Positions 1 through 9,065 are shown, counted from the first letter of the stretch. The stretch is 64,000 nucleotides of DNA from Paenibacillus apiarius (GCF_017052585.1 NZ_JAFFHZ010000001.1:4402001-4466000), one strand, 5' to 3'. Numbers and translations are program-made. Notes: generated from the letters alone by a model not told the origin.

Positions 1-135
1 CAATCCCGCGTCATGACTCCGCGCGAAGCGTTCGCTTGCGGCACGGATTACATTGTGGTCGGGCGTCCCATTACGGCTGCGCCGAACCCGCGCGCAGCAT
101 TGGAATCAATCTTAGAGGAGCTGTTGAACTCATGA
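1..135 (+). CDS. pyrF: orotidine 5'-phosphate decarboxylase, C-terminal end (partial)
   Basis: The window opens inside this gene; frame 1 reads 44 residues to a TGA at 133-135. The visible end contains [11 protein letters not shown] followed by [13 protein letters not shown], which is the phosphate-binding loop and last helix of OMP decarboxylase. The enzyme converts OMP to UMP in the last step of de novo pyrimidine synthesis. Its stop overlaps the pyrE start (ATGA), so the two are co-translated. The catalytic part lies upstream of the window. Confidence 0.9.
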   Translation, partial: QSRVMTPREAFACGTDYIVVGRPITAAPNPRAALESILEELLNS

Positions 136-770
136 CAACGACAAACCTGGAACGAACGATTGCAAGCCATTTATTGAATATTCAAGCGGTGGCATTGCGT
201 CCGCAAGAGCCGTTCACTTGGACTTCCGGCATTAAATCGCCGATTTACTGCGACAACCGCTTGACGATGTCCTATCCGGACATTCGCGCCGCGATTGCGG
301 AAGGCTTCGCCTCCTTGGTCAAGGAATACGCGTCCGATGCAGAGGTCATTGCGGGGACGGCTACGGCTGGCATACCGCATGCGGCATGGGTGGCAGACAA
401 GCTTGGATTGCCAATGGCATACATTCGCGACAAAGCGAAGGGACACGGGAAGCAAAATCAAATTGAAGGCATAATCCGCCCCGGACAAAAAGTCGTCGTC
501 ATCGAAGATTTGATTTCAACGGGCGGCAGCTCGCTGAAGGCTGCGCTTGCGGTCAAGGAAGCCGGAGCCGAACCGCTTGCGGTATTTGCCATCTTCAGCT
601 ACCAGCTGGACAAAGCCGTATCGGCTTTTGCGGAAGCAGGCATACCGCTTCGCACCTTGTCCAATTATTCGGCGCTGATCGATACGGCGCTGGAGCTCGG
701 CGTCATCCAAGCCTCTGATTTGGATGTGTTGAAGGCTTGGCGCCGTGATCCTGCCAGCTGGATCAACTAG
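132..770 (+). CDS. pyrE: orotate phosphoribosyltransferase
   Basis: A 212-residue cytosolic enzyme that joins orotate to PRPP to give OMP, the substrate of the preceding gene. The PRPP-binding motif reads [14 protein letters not shown] near residues 120-133, and the [13 protein letters not shown] segment near residue 30 is typical of bacterial PyrE. The ATG at 132 was chosen because it overlaps the pyrF stop by four bases and gives the normal family length; the open frame upstream to 36 only shadows pyrF. It is the last gene of the pyr operon, since a strong terminator follows. Confidence 0.96.
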   Translation: MTTTNLERTIASHLLNIQAVALRPQEPFTWTSGIKSPIYCDNRLTMSYPDIRAAIAEGFASLVKEYASDAEVIAGTATAGIPHAAWVADKLGLPMAYIRDKAKGHGKQNQIEGIIRPGQKVVVIEDLISTGGSSLKAALAVKEAGAEPLAVFAIFSYQLDKAVSAFAEAGIPLRTLSNYSALIDTALELGVIQASDLDVLKAWRRDPASWIN

Positions 771-785
771 GTTGACACCGTGGAA

Positions 786-818
786 AGACCTGATCGAGTA
801 CGCGATCAGGTCTTTTTG
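786..818 (+). terminator. Rho-independent terminator of the pyr operon
   Basis: An 11-bp perfect stem (AGACCTGATCG with CGATCAGGTCT) around a 6-base loop is followed by TTTTT. It lies 15 bases after the pyrE stop. Confidence 0.9.
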
Positions 819-888
819 TCATTATTAAGGAAAGTTTAAGCTTTTGAAGCGCAAAAGCGAAATCAGCCTTTTTTATGGTATAAAAACG

Positions 889-938
889 GCCTCTACACGC
901 CAGCGATCATCGCTGAAGGCCTCCATAGAGGTTTTTTT
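889..938 (+). terminator. second terminator-like hairpin ahead of the ABC operon
   Basis: CCTCTA near 890 pairs with TAGAGG near 931, with an inner CAGCGAT/ATCGCTG hairpin, and a run of seven T follows. A TATGGTATAAA sequence (extended -10 like) sits just upstream near 875, so this could end a very short transcript or stop residual pyr read-through. The first reading is only a guess. Confidence 0.55.
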
Positions 939-1023
939 GCATGGAAATGTTGCGTAGGCCAAGATGAAATAAAGCTCGATTTCTGAAATTTGGTAAATTT
1001 ATTGTAGTAAAACTGGAAAAAGC

Positions 1024-1040
1024 GTTACAAACTTTGTAAC
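1024..1040. promoter_or_regulatory. 17-bp perfect dyad, candidate operator
   Basis: GTTACAAA and TTTGTAAC form a perfect 8-bp inverted repeat around one central C, 46 bases before the first ribosome site of the ABC operon. Its size and symmetry suit a dimeric repressor such as a GntR, TetR or MarR type. No regulator gene lies beside it. It is too AT-rich and lacks the T run needed to be a terminator. Confidence 0.5.
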
Positions 1041-1116
1041 TTTTCATATCATTCAATCGTTTATACTTTAGGAGAGTTTGACGTCATGTCCGAGAGAAAG
1101 GGGCAAGGAAACGACA

Positions 1117-1956
1117 ATGAAGTGGCTTCGCAAACGGAAACAAACAGCTTCTGAAGAGGCGACCCCGGTTCTCGCGGCGAACGAGCAAAAGAAGAAGCAA
1201 AATGCGCAAGACGAGGCGGAATACATAGAAGATAACGGACAATCTGCAGTTTGGCCCGCGCGCGCAGTTCCTGTCGTGACAGATGAGCTTCTGCTGGACG
1301 TTCGCGGCGTGGAACGAACTTTTCAAGTCGGAAGCGAGAAGTTGCATGTGCTGAAGGGAATCGACATGGCCGTACGTCCGGGTCAATTGGTGATGTTAAA
1401 AGGCCGCTCAGGTTCAGGGAAGACGACGCTCTTGAACATGTTGGGCGGACTTGATCTGCCTACAAAAGGCGATATTTTGTTCCGTGGAGATTCATTATCG
1501 TCATGGAGCGACAATAAACGCACCGTTACCCGGCGCAACGATATCGGGTTTATTTTTCAGGCTTTTGCCTTAATGCCGCTCTTATCCGCATACGAAAATG
1601 TAGAGCTCTCGCTGCGCATGGCCAACATTCCCCGCCATTTATGGAAAGCGCGTGTACAGCACTGCTTGGAAATGGTCGGTCTCGGCAAGCGGATGAAGCA
1701 CCGTCCGTACGAGATGTCCGGCGGGGAACAACAGCGCGTTGCGATCGCGAAGGCTATTGCTCATAAGCCGTTATTGCTGTTGGCCGACGAGCCGACGGCG
1801 GAACTGGATTCTCAGATGGGTGCTCAGGTCATGGGAGTATTCCGACAAATTTTACGCACTGAAAACATTGCAATTTGCATGACAACCCACGATCCTACAA
1901 TTTTGGAGGTTGCTGATCATGTTTATGAAATGGTCGACGGAAAATTCATCTCCTGA
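1117..1956 (+). CDS. MacB/LolD-type ABC transporter ATPase with charged N-terminal extension
   Basis: A 279-residue ATPase that should power the FtsX-type permease two genes downstream. Walker A is GRSGSGKTT near residue 96, the Q-loop is FIFQAFALMP, the signature is MSGGEQQRVAIAKA, Walker B is LLLLADEPTAELD and the switch His is in MTTHD. Before the ATPase domain is a 50-residue hydrophilic tail rich in K, E and Q that most relatives lack. The start at 1117 has AAGGA seven bases upstream. A better-placed GGAGAG precedes another ATG at 1086 in a different frame, which reads only 22 codons and overlaps this start. The 3' end overlaps the next gene by 38 bases. Confidence 0.88.
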   Translation: MKWLRKRKQTASEEATPVLAANEQKKKQNAQDEAEYIEDNGQSAVWPARAVPVVTDELLLDVRGVERTFQVGSEKLHVLKGIDMAVRPGQLVMLKGRSGSGKTTLLNMLGGLDLPTKGDILFRGDSLSSWSDNKRTVTRRNDIGFIFQAFALMPLLSAYENVELSLRMANIPRHLWKARVQHCLEMVGLGKRMKHRPYEMSGGEQQRVAIAKAIAHKPLLLLADEPTAELDSQMGAQVMGVFRQILRTENIAICMTTHDPTILEVADHVYEMVDGKFIS

Positions 1957-3019
1957 CACAGGAGCATTACGGAAACGAAACTGGCGCCGCGCCGTGCTGG
2001 CGCTCATGTGCGGCACGCTGCTGCTCACATCGGCATGCTCGCTGCTGCCGGACGAGGCGGAAGAGGAAGTGCTTCCGAGCATTACGCCGCCCACGATTTC
2101 GAAGAAGCCGGAGTATGAGGTCATTAAGAAACCTTGGATCAATCAGTCTGCCGGGTCAGGCAAAATTATGTCCGAACAGGAAGAAACCTTATTCTTTACT
2201 TTGGATGGCAAGCCGATCAAGGAAATTCTTGTCAAGAACGGCGATGCGGTAAAAGCCGGTCAATCGATAGCTCTGCTCGATGTGGATGATATGCAGAAGG
2301 ATTTGCGCCAGAAGCGTCTTGCGCTGCGCAAGGATGAAGTCGAATTGAAGGGCACGCTGCGCCAGAAGGACGAAATGGATCCAGTTCAATTCGAAGAGGC
2401 GCAAATTTTATATGAAGAGAAACGCCAAGCGATTGCCGATTTGGAGGCCGATATTGCGAAAGGCACGATAACGGCTCCGTTTGAAGGAACGATTGTGTCT
2501 GTTGCTGCGAAGAAGGGGGCGAACTCGAAGAAATACGATCCGGTTGCGACGATTGCGAACACGTCCCGCCTGATGGTGGCGGCCAAATTGTCGAAGGACG
2601 ACTTGAAGAAAGTGGCGCCTGGCATGGAAGTGGAAGTCAGCATCAATACGGTCAGCAAATCGTTGAAAGGGAAAGTGAAGGCCCTACCTGTGGCGACGAG
2701 TGAGAATAGTGGCGGCGGGCAAGGGAATGAACCCGATCAAGACAGCCTGGACAAATATTTGACCGTCGAACTGCTTGAAAAGCTGCCGGCGAGCGTGACG
2801 CGCGGAACGCCGCTCAGCATTTCGGTCATTACGGAACGCCGGAAAGACGTTACCGTCATTCCGCTGGCCGCCCTGCGCACGATCGGTTCGCGCACCTACG
2901 TGCAAGTCGTTGACGAGAAAGGCAAGCGGGAAGTCGATGTCGAGGTGGGAGCGCAAGGGTCGACAGAGGTTGAGATTAAAGCCGGGCTTGAACCGGGGCA
3001 GAAAGTAGTGGGTAGATAA
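1919..3019 (+). CDS. HlyD/MacA-like membrane fusion (adaptor) lipoprotein
   Basis: A 366-residue extracytoplasmic adaptor of the kind that works with MacB-type ABC permeases. A basic N-terminus and hydrophobic stretch end in the lipobox LTSAC near residue 42, so it is probably a lipoprotein. The lipoyl half-motifs read GKPIKEILVKNGDAVKAGQ and GTITAPFEGTIVSV, separated by a helical hairpin (KDLRQKRLALRKDEVELKG), followed by beta-barrel segments and a C-terminal LEPGQKVV. The start has GGAGG nine bases upstream, and the stop overlaps the permease start (TAATG), so the genes are translationally coupled. Confidence 0.88.
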   Translation: MFMKWSTENSSPDTGALRKRNWRRAVLALMCGTLLLTSACSLLPDEAEEEVLPSITPPTISKKPEYEVIKKPWINQSAGSGKIMSEQEETLFFTLDGKPIKEILVKNGDAVKAGQSIALLDVDDMQKDLRQKRLALRKDEVELKGTLRQKDEMDPVQFEEAQILYEEKRQAIADLEADIAKGTITAPFEGTIVSVAAKKGANSKKYDPVATIANTSRLMVAAKLSKDDLKKVAPGMEVEVSINTVSKSLKGKVKALPVATSENSGGGQGNEPDQDSLDKYLTVELLEKLPASVTRGTPLSISVITERRKDVTVIPLAALRTIGSRTYVQVVDEKGKREVDVEVGAQGSTEVEIKAGLEPGQKVVGR

Positions 3020-5898
3020 TGGGCATGCCTATGATGCGATTTCTGTTCCGCAAAATGTGGAATACCCGCTGGCTTACGTTCAGCACGCTGGCGGGCCTTA
3101 TCGTTGCAGTGTCCTTTACGGTCAGCATTCCGATGTACTCGGACGGAGCGTTGAAGCGCGTTGTCACGAAAACGCTGCAGGAGAACGGAGGAGGCTTGCC
3201 GGCAGGTTCCATGCTCATGCGTTATCAAGCTGCGGGCGGAGGAAAGACCGATCTGAATGCGCTCAACGAAGTGGACCGCTACATTCGAGATGACGTAACG
3301 GCCGAGATCGGGTTCCCGACAGATGTATTCGTCAATACGCGCAGCTTGAAAGCGACGGAGGTGTATCCGGTCGATCCGACGAAGGTGGATGCCAGCCGCG
3401 TCCGCACGATGACGCTTAGTTCGTTGACCGGCTTGGATGAGCGGGTCGAATGGTCGCTCGGCAAGCCGTATGAGGATGGAGAGACGAACGGAATGCTGCA
3501 GGTCGTTATGCTTGAGGAAGCGATGTACCGCAACGACCTTCACATCGGCGATGAACTGGAATACACGGTACACGGGGAAGCACGTCAGACGCTCATATTG
3601 AAGATTGTCGGCACGTTCCAGCCGAAAGAACCGACAAGCGCTTATTGGTATCAAGGGTTGGAAAGCATGATGAACACGTTCTATGTTACTCCCGATACTT
3701 TTAACAAGGTGCTGTTGGAACAAAAAAACGCTCCGCTGCAGGTGTCGAGCTGGTATTATGCTTTTGATTTGCGCCAGATTCAGACGAGTCAATTGAATCC
3801 GCTCGAGCGGACGCTGGATAGGCTCGGCATCGAGCTGTATCAGAAGCTGAAAGGCACACAACTTGAGCTGTCTTTTGCAAAAGTGTTGAATGAGTTCCGC
3901 AGTCAAAGCATACAACTGCAAATGATGCTGTTTACGTTGGCTGCGCCGATGATTGCGATGGTGTTCTATTATATTGCGATGAACGCGAGCCAAGCGCTGG
4001 AGAAGCAGCAAAGCGACATTGCCGTGCTGCGCAGCCGCGGCGCGAGCACGCGGCAAATTATATGGTTGTTTTTGCTGGAGGGCTTGCTTCTAGGCGCGGT
4101 CGCCTTGGCCATAGGGCCGTTTTTTGGTTGGTTCATGGCCAAATCGATCGGCTCGGCGAACGGGTTCTTGGAGTTCGTCAACCGGAAATCGATTCCGGTC
4201 GGCTTCACGACCGATGCTGTCATGTTCGGAGTCGCAGCGGTCGTTATCGCATTGATGGCAAGCGTCATTCCGGCTATTATATTCGCCCGCTCGTCCATTG
4301 TTAATTTGAAACAGAAGATGGCCCGTTCGGATCGCCGTCCCGTATGGCAGCGCTGGTTCCTTGACGTGCTGTTGCTTGCAGTCGCCGGTTATGGCTATTA
4401 CATGTTGAATCAACAGCAGCTGCTGTCCTTCAAGACGGGGATGAGTTCCGATCAACTGCAAGTGCAGCCGTTTCTATTCTTCGTTCCGGCGCTTGCGATA
4501 TTTGCGGCCGGCCTGTTCTTCTTGCGGCTGTTTCCGCTCATTTTGCGGCTTGTCCAATGGATTGGCGGGAAGCTGCTTCCAGTGCCGCTTTATTTGACCT
4601 TGACGCAGTTGTCACGTTCTGCCAAATCGTACTATCCGCTCATGATTTTGCTCATACTGACGCTCGGTTTAGGCGTGTATAACGCTTCGGCCGCGCGTAC
4701 GATTGATACGAATTCAACCGAACGGACGCTTTACAAACATGGCGCCGATGTCATCATTAAAGCCGTATGGGACAGCACGCAGGAAGTGGACCGCAGCGCT
4801 AACAGCAATAACAACAATAATAATAACAATAACGGCGGTGGCGGAAAGCCGGGACCGGGTCCGGGAGGCGGCAATCAACGGCCGAAGCCAGGCCGCGATA
4901 TTTATAACGAACCGCCGTTCGAGCCATTCAAGCGGATGCCTGGCGTGGAAACTGCCACGCGTGTATTGAAGGAGAAAGGCAATATCATCGTGTCCGGCAA
5001 ATCTATCGGGACGGGAAACATCATGGGGATTGACAATGTCGACTTCGCCAAGGTTGCCTGGTTCCGCAACGATCTCTTTCCGGCGCATCCGTACCGGTAT
5101 TTGGATGCTCTCGGCAAATATTACGAGTCAGGTGTCATCATACCGACTAATGTCGCGAAGAAATATCAACTGAAGCAAGGGGATGTTATCTCCGCTTCGA
5201 TACGGGATCAGATGGTCGAATTCGTCGTCGTGGCGATTTTGCCGTACTGGCCGAGTCTGTACCCGGACGAGGCGCCGTTCTTTATTGCGAATTTGGACTA
5301 TATTTATGATCAGGTTCCGATCTTTCCGTATGAAGTCTGGATCAAGATGCAGGATAAAGCGCTGCTGGCGCCGGTCGTGACCGGATTGCAGAAGGAAGGC
5401 ATTGAAATTTATGATATCCAGGACGTGCGCAGCGAGCTTGCGACACAAAGCAAGCATCCGACGCGCGGCGGGGTATTCGGCATACTCAGTATGGGATTCT
5501 TGGTCTCTATAGCCATTTCTTTAACCGGATATTTGTTGTATTGGTTCTTCAACCTCTCAAGGCGTGTCGTTCAATTCGGCATACTGCGAGCGATGGGATT
5601 GTCACGCAAGCAGCTTACGGGGATGCTGCTGTTGGAGCAATTGTTCACGGCCGGCCTGTCGATTGTGCTCGGTATCGTCCTAGGGAAGCTGGCCAGCCGC
5701 TTGTTCCTGCCGTTCCTGCAGTCTGCGGAGAGCGCGAAGCAGCAAGTTCCGCCGTTCCGCATCGTCTTTGAGGCGAAGGACACCCTTCAGCTGTATATCG
5801 TAGTAGGTGTCATGGTAGTGACGGGGGCGACGCTCCTGCTGATGCATATTCGCCGCCTGCGCGTCCATCAAGCCGTGAAGATGGGAGAGGAGCGTTAA
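3019..5898 (+). CDS. large FtsX/MacB-type ABC transporter permease
   Basis: A 959-residue membrane protein with two FtsX-type modules. An N-terminal membrane segment (TFSTLAGLIVAVSFTVSIP) is followed by a roughly 260-residue extracellular domain, a block of helices near residues 300-440, further helices near 455-560, a second extracellular domain and C-terminal helices near residues 820-950. At about residues 593-625 a run of nine Asn leads into Gly/Pro-rich sequence, encoded by AAY repeats at about 4800-4870; it is probably a flexible outside linker. The operon suggests export or lipid/peptide handling; the substrate is unknown. Confidence 0.87.
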   Translation: MGMPMMRFLFRKMWNTRWLTFSTLAGLIVAVSFTVSIPMYSDGALKRVVTKTLQENGGGLPAGSMLMRYQAAGGGKTDLNALNEVDRYIRDDVTAEIGFPTDVFVNTRSLKATEVYPVDPTKVDASRVRTMTLSSLTGLDERVEWSLGKPYEDGETNGMLQVVMLEEAMYRNDLHIGDELEYTVHGEARQTLILKIVGTFQPKEPTSAYWYQGLESMMNTFYVTPDTFNKVLLEQKNAPLQVSSWYYAFDLRQIQTSQLNPLERTLDRLGIELYQKLKGTQLELSFAKVLNEFRSQSIQLQMMLFTLAAPMIAMVFYYIAMNASQALEKQQSDIAVLRSRGASTRQIIWLFLLEGLLLGAVALAIGPFFGWFMAKSIGSANGFLEFVNRKSIPVGFTTDAVMFGVAAVVIALMASVIPAIIFARSSIVNLKQKMARSDRRPVWQRWFLDVLLLAVAGYGYYMLNQQQLLSFKTGMSSDQLQVQPFLFFVPALAIFAAGLFFLRLFPLILRLVQWIGGKLLPVPLYLTLTQLSRSAKSYYPLMILLILTLGLGVYNASAARTIDTNSTERTLYKHGADVIIKAVWDSTQEVDRSANSNNNNNNNNNGGGGKPGPGPGGGNQRPKPGRDIYNEPPFEPFKRMPGVETATRVLKEKGNIIVSGKSIGTGNIMGIDNVDFAKVAWFRNDLFPAHPYRYLDALGKYYESGVIIPTNVAKKYQLKQGDVISASIRDQMVEFVVVAILPYWPSLYPDEAPFFIANLDYIYDQVPIFPYEVWIKMQDKALLAPVVTGLQKEGIEIYDIQDVRSELATQSKHPTRGGVFGILSMGFLVSIAISLTGYLLYWFFNLSRRVVQFGILRAMGLSRKQLTGMLLLEQLFTAGLSIVLGIVLGKLASRLFLPFLQSAESAKQQVPPFRIVFEAKDTLQLYIVVGVMVVTGATLLLMHIRRLRVHQAVKMGEER

Positions 5899-5901
5899 GC
5901 C

Positions 5902-6789
5902 GTGATACATTGTGAAGGCCTCGTTAAAATTTATAAAACCGAAGATATTGAAGTAGTGGCCCTGCAAGGCTTGAATTTATCCGTGAAGCAAGGCGAACTG
6001 ATGGCCATCATCGGGAACAGCGGCAGCGGGAAATCAACCTTGCTCAACATCCTTGGCGGATTGGATCGTCCGTCCGCCGGGGCAGTCCGGGTAGGGAAGT
6101 GGGATCTGCTCAAGATTACCGAAGAGCAGTTGGTTGAATATAAGCGCGATACGGTAGGGTTCATCTGGCAGAACAATGCCCGCAACCTGCTTCCTTATTT
6201 GACCGCGCTCGAAAATGTGGAAGTGCCAATGATGCTGTCCGGCAAGCTGGATCGCAAATATGCAAAAGAGCTGCTTGAATGGGTTGGACTCGGGCATCGC
6301 ATGAACAACAAGCTGCATCAGCTGTCTGGAGGGGAGCAGCAGCGGGTCGCCATCGCGATCTCGCTCTCGAACCGGCCGCAGCTGCTGCTGGCCGACGAAC
6401 CGACAGGCTCCGTGGATACGCAGACGTCTGACATGATTATGAACATATTCCGGCGGATGAGCTCAGAGCTCGGGGTCACGGTCGTCATTGTAACGCATGA
6501 TCTATCGTTGGCAGGCAAGGTGGACCGTGTCGTCGCGATTCGAGACGGTCTGACCAGTACAGAATTCATTAAACGCAATCCGAACTTGAATGCGGACGGC
6601 GGTGAGGCGGAGCAATCCGGCGGACACGGGCTGCAGGAACTGCATGAGGCTTATGTCGTAGTCGACCGCGTAGGTCGTTTGCAGGTGCCGAAGGAATATT
6701 TGGAAGCTCTTCACATCCAAGACAAGGCTTCTATGGAATTAGACGGAGACAAAATTATTATCCGCACACCGAAAGAGTTGGAGGGGTAA
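5902..6789 (+). CDS. second MacB/LolD-type ABC transporter ATPase
   Basis: A 295-residue ATPase starting with GTG three bases after the permease stop, with a GGAGAGGAG ribosome site inside the permease end. It carries Walker A GNSGSGKSTLL near residue 37, the Q-loop FIWQNNARNLLP, the signature LSGGEQQRVAIAIS, Walker B LLLADEPTGSVD and switch VTHD. About 70 C-terminal residues past the ATPase core (AYVVVDRVGRLQVPKEYLEAL) resemble an AbrB-like or regulatory tail. Two different ATPases with one two-module permease suggest a heterodimeric pair, which is an inference from gene order. Confidence 0.9.
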   Translation: MIHCEGLVKIYKTEDIEVVALQGLNLSVKQGELMAIIGNSGSGKSTLLNILGGLDRPSAGAVRVGKWDLLKITEEQLVEYKRDTVGFIWQNNARNLLPYLTALENVEVPMMLSGKLDRKYAKELLEWVGLGHRMNNKLHQLSGGEQQRVAIAISLSNRPQLLLADEPTGSVDTQTSDMIMNIFRRMSSELGVTVVIVTHDLSLAGKVDRVVAIRDGLTSTEFIKRNPNLNADGGEAEQSGGHGLQELHEAYVVVDRVGRLQVPKEYLEALHIQDKASMELDGDKIIIRTPKELEG

Positions 6790-6792
6790 ACG

Positions 6793-8289
6793 ATGAATCG
6801 AAAAAAATGGGTACGCAAGTTGCTGATGGTTACGTTGACGTTGAGCATGATTTTTCCGCTGCTCGCTGCGTGCAGCAACAAAAATGAGGTGGAGCCCGGT
6901 CAAGAGCGCGTCCTGCGCATAGGCGTTGAATACGGAGGTTACGGCGGTGACGATACGTACTTCCGCCAGCAATATACCGACGTATATGAATATGCGAACA
7001 AAGGCGTTCGCATTGAGATTGTTCCAGCCATAGATGCAAGCGAACAGCGCTATGACAATTCTACGGATGGTTCCAGAAAAGAGCCTGACCGTGTCGAAGC
7101 TTACAAGAAGATGATGACATCAGCCAATCCAGTCGACATCGTCGTAACGGATGCCAACCAGTTCCGCAAGCTTGTGCAGGACGGCATGCTGAAGCAGCTG
7201 GACCCGCTCATTCAACAAGACAAGGTCGATACAAGCGATTATGTTCCGACTGTCATAGACGGCATCAAGGCGATGGGCAACAACAACCTGTACGGTTTGG
7301 CGCCGACCTTTTATTCCCAGGCGCTGTTCTATAACAAGACCATGTTCCAAGAAGCAGGCGTCAATCCGCCGACTGACAACATGACATGGGAAGATATGTT
7401 CAACTTGGCGCGGCGCGTGTCCAAAGGGGAAGGCGCGGATCGGCAATATGGATTTTCATTTAACCGCTACAGAGGCACCGAACCGTTCTGGGAGATTATC
7501 CATACCTATATTCCACCGCTGAACCTGCAGCTAATCGATGAAAAAGGCGAGAAGATGACGGTTAATTCGCCGAAGTGGGAAACGGTATTTTCCACGTTTT
7601 CCAAATTAGTGAACGAGAAAGTCATTCCGGGTGATAATGAGGACATGGACATGGCTGGAAGCGGAGAAGAATATAATCCGTTCAGCCACGACAACTTCTT
7701 ATCTGGACACGTAGCGATGGTCATTGGAGAGTATTCCTATATCAATTCCGACCTGGCAGATGCGATGAAAAATGCGGAAAAAATCAAAGGCTTCAAAAAA
7801 TTCGATTGGGATGTCGTGACGGTGCCTTCTCATCCGGAAGCGCCCGGAGTGGCCGGAGGCGTCTCGTTGAGCAACATTTTCTCCATTAACCAACAAGCGT
7901 CCAATCCGGATGACGCTTGGGACTTCATTAAATTTGTAAACAGCGAAGATTGGGCAAAGATTCGTTCCCGGAGCAGCTGGGAGATGGTTTCCCGCAAGAA
8001 ATTCATTACGGCGAAGGATGGCTCGAACTTCAACATTGCAGCCTTCTATTCGGTCAAACCAGTTCCACCGACAAGTGCGGATCTAAGCGAAGTGTTCAAC
8101 AAGATGCCGAATGCATGGCAGGTGCAGGAGCCTGGACAGACCTTGTTCAAGGACGTAGTTAGCGGCAAAAAAACATCTGCCGATGCGGTAAAAGAATGGG
8201 AGACCAAAGGAAATCAAATATTGCAGCAGCTTAAAAAGAACCCGAACGGAACGGGTGACCCCGTTCAAGGCAACGTATACGGTAATTAA
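6793..8289 (+). CDS. family 1 extracellular solute-binding lipoprotein
   Basis: A 498-residue lipoprotein: signal peptide MNRKKWVRKLLMVTLTLSM, lipobox LLAAC near residue 27, then a sugar-binding-protein fold with segments such as YGLAPTFYSQALFYNKTMF and SNPDDAWDFIKFVNSEDWAK that are usual in family 1 binding proteins. It starts three bases after the ATPase stop and ends the operon at a terminator. Such proteins normally serve importers with MalF/MalG-type permeases, none of which is nearby. Its link to an FtsX-type system is therefore odd; it may be a sensor or scavenging subunit. Confidence 0.88.
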   Translation: MNRKKWVRKLLMVTLTLSMIFPLLAACSNKNEVEPGQERVLRIGVEYGGYGGDDTYFRQQYTDVYEYANKGVRIEIVPAIDASEQRYDNSTDGSRKEPDRVEAYKKMMTSANPVDIVVTDANQFRKLVQDGMLKQLDPLIQQDKVDTSDYVPTVIDGIKAMGNNNLYGLAPTFYSQALFYNKTMFQEAGVNPPTDNMTWEDMFNLARRVSKGEGADRQYGFSFNRYRGTEPFWEIIHTYIPPLNLQLIDEKGEKMTVNSPKWETVFSTFSKLVNEKVIPGDNEDMDMAGSGEEYNPFSHDNFLSGHVAMVIGEYSYINSDLADAMKNAEKIKGFKKFDWDVVTVPSHPEAPGVAGGVSLSNIFSINQQASNPDDAWDFIKFVNSEDWAKIRSRSSWEMVSRKKFITAKDGSNFNIAAFYSVKPVPPTSADLSEVFNKMPNAWQVQEPGQTLFKDVVSGKKTSADAVKEWETKGNQILQQLKKNPNGTGDPVQGNVYGN

Positions 8290-8320
8290 TGACGCCGCTG
8301 CAAGCAAGCAGATCTAAGGA

Positions 8321-8367
8321 AAGAATCGGCAGGGATCGCGATTAGCGGGCTTGCCGATTCTTTTTTG
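8321..8367 (+). terminator. Rho-independent terminator of the ABC operon
   Basis: AGAATCGGCA at 8322 pairs with TGCCGATTCT ending at 8361, followed by six T, 32 bases after the stop of the binding-protein gene. Confidence 0.88.
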
Positions 8368-8422
8368 TGGTTGTTGGGAATAGTAGAAATGACATTGGCG
8401 AATCAGGATGGAGGAGCATTAG

Positions 8423-8587
8423 GTGCACTGGGTGTATTGGGGCAAGCTGTACGATACGAAATTTCAAGCACGCTGCTTGCTCGAGCGGTTAGAGCATGAT
8501 GCATGGATATATGGGTATGATACGCTTCAAGAGATTGAAGTATTTCGTTCCCGCAAAGGCAAGTATGGCGTTCGCTTCGTTCCCTGA
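8423..8587 (+). CDS. small hypothetical protein (54 aa)
   Basis: A GTG at 8423 preceded by GGAGGAG opens a 54-codon frame beginning (M)HWVYWGKLYDTKFQA and ending GKYGVRFVP. It is compact, rich in Trp, Tyr and charged residues, and has no signal peptide or membrane segment. Codon use and the well-spaced ribosome site support a real gene. I do not recognise the family. It lies alone between the ABC-operon terminator and the tRNA promoter. Confidence 0.65.
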   Translation: MHWVYWGKLYDTKFQARCLLERLEHDAWIYGYDTLQEIEVFRSRKGKYGVRFVP

Positions 8588-8627
8588 ATTTGGAATGGTG
8601 AATTCGCAAGTTTTTTTTCGTTTTCCC

Positions 8628-8657
8628 TTGACTGTTCATATATTAATGTTGTATAGT
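8628..8657 (+). promoter_or_regulatory. promoter of the tRNA cluster
   Basis: TTGACT and TATAGT with an 18-base spacer lie 39 bases before the first tRNA, as expected for a strong sigma-A promoter. Confidence 0.75.
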
Positions 8658-8695
8658 AATACTTGTCGCTGCTGAAACAACACTTTAAACAATGT

Positions 8696-8772
<77 letters not shown>

Positions 8773-8801
8773 ACTTATAACTTTTATAAACAATGGCGTA
8801 C

Positions 8802-8878
8802 GGGCCCTTAGCTCAGTTGGTCAGAGCGGTCGGCTCATAACCGATTGGTCGTGGGTTCGAGTCCCTCAGGGCCCACCA
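8802..8878 (+). tRNA. tRNA with CAT anticodon, probably tRNA-Ile2 (lysidine-modified)
   Basis: A 77-base cloverleaf with a perfect acceptor stem (GGGCCCT/AGGGCCC) and encoded CCA. The anticodon arm CGGCTCATAACCG and the TTAGCTCAGTTGGT D-arm resemble Bacillus tRNA-Ile(CAU), read as AUA after lysidine modification, rather than elongator tRNA-Met, which has TTCATACC. Automatic tools may label it Met. Confidence 0.85.
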
Positions 8879-8913
8879 GAACCCGTTGTTTTCAAAGATT
8901 CATAGCTTAATAC

Positions 8914-8999
8914 GCCGGGGTGGCGGAATTGGCAGACGCACAGGACTTAAAATCCTGCGGTAGGTGACTACCGTACCGGTTCGATCCCGGTCCTCGGCA
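8914..8999 (+). tRNA. tRNA-Leu (TAA), first copy
   Basis: An 86-base class II tRNA with anticodon TAA and a long variable arm (GGTAGGTGACTACC). The acceptor (GCCGGGG/CCTCGGC) and T stem (ACCGG/CCGGT) are intact. CCA is not encoded. A near-identical copy lies at 11749-11834. Confidence 0.95.
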
Positions 9000-9065
9000 T
9001 ATGGATACCTCTGAAATTGAAGAGAGTGTTTTAAATTAAAGTGTATAAGAAGTCCTTGCGTGGAG

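Noticed and set aside
2896-4056. 386-codon minus-strand frame opposite the permease gene
   Set aside because: Arg/His-rich shadow of a GC-skewed real gene with normal codon use on the plus strand; no ribosome site.
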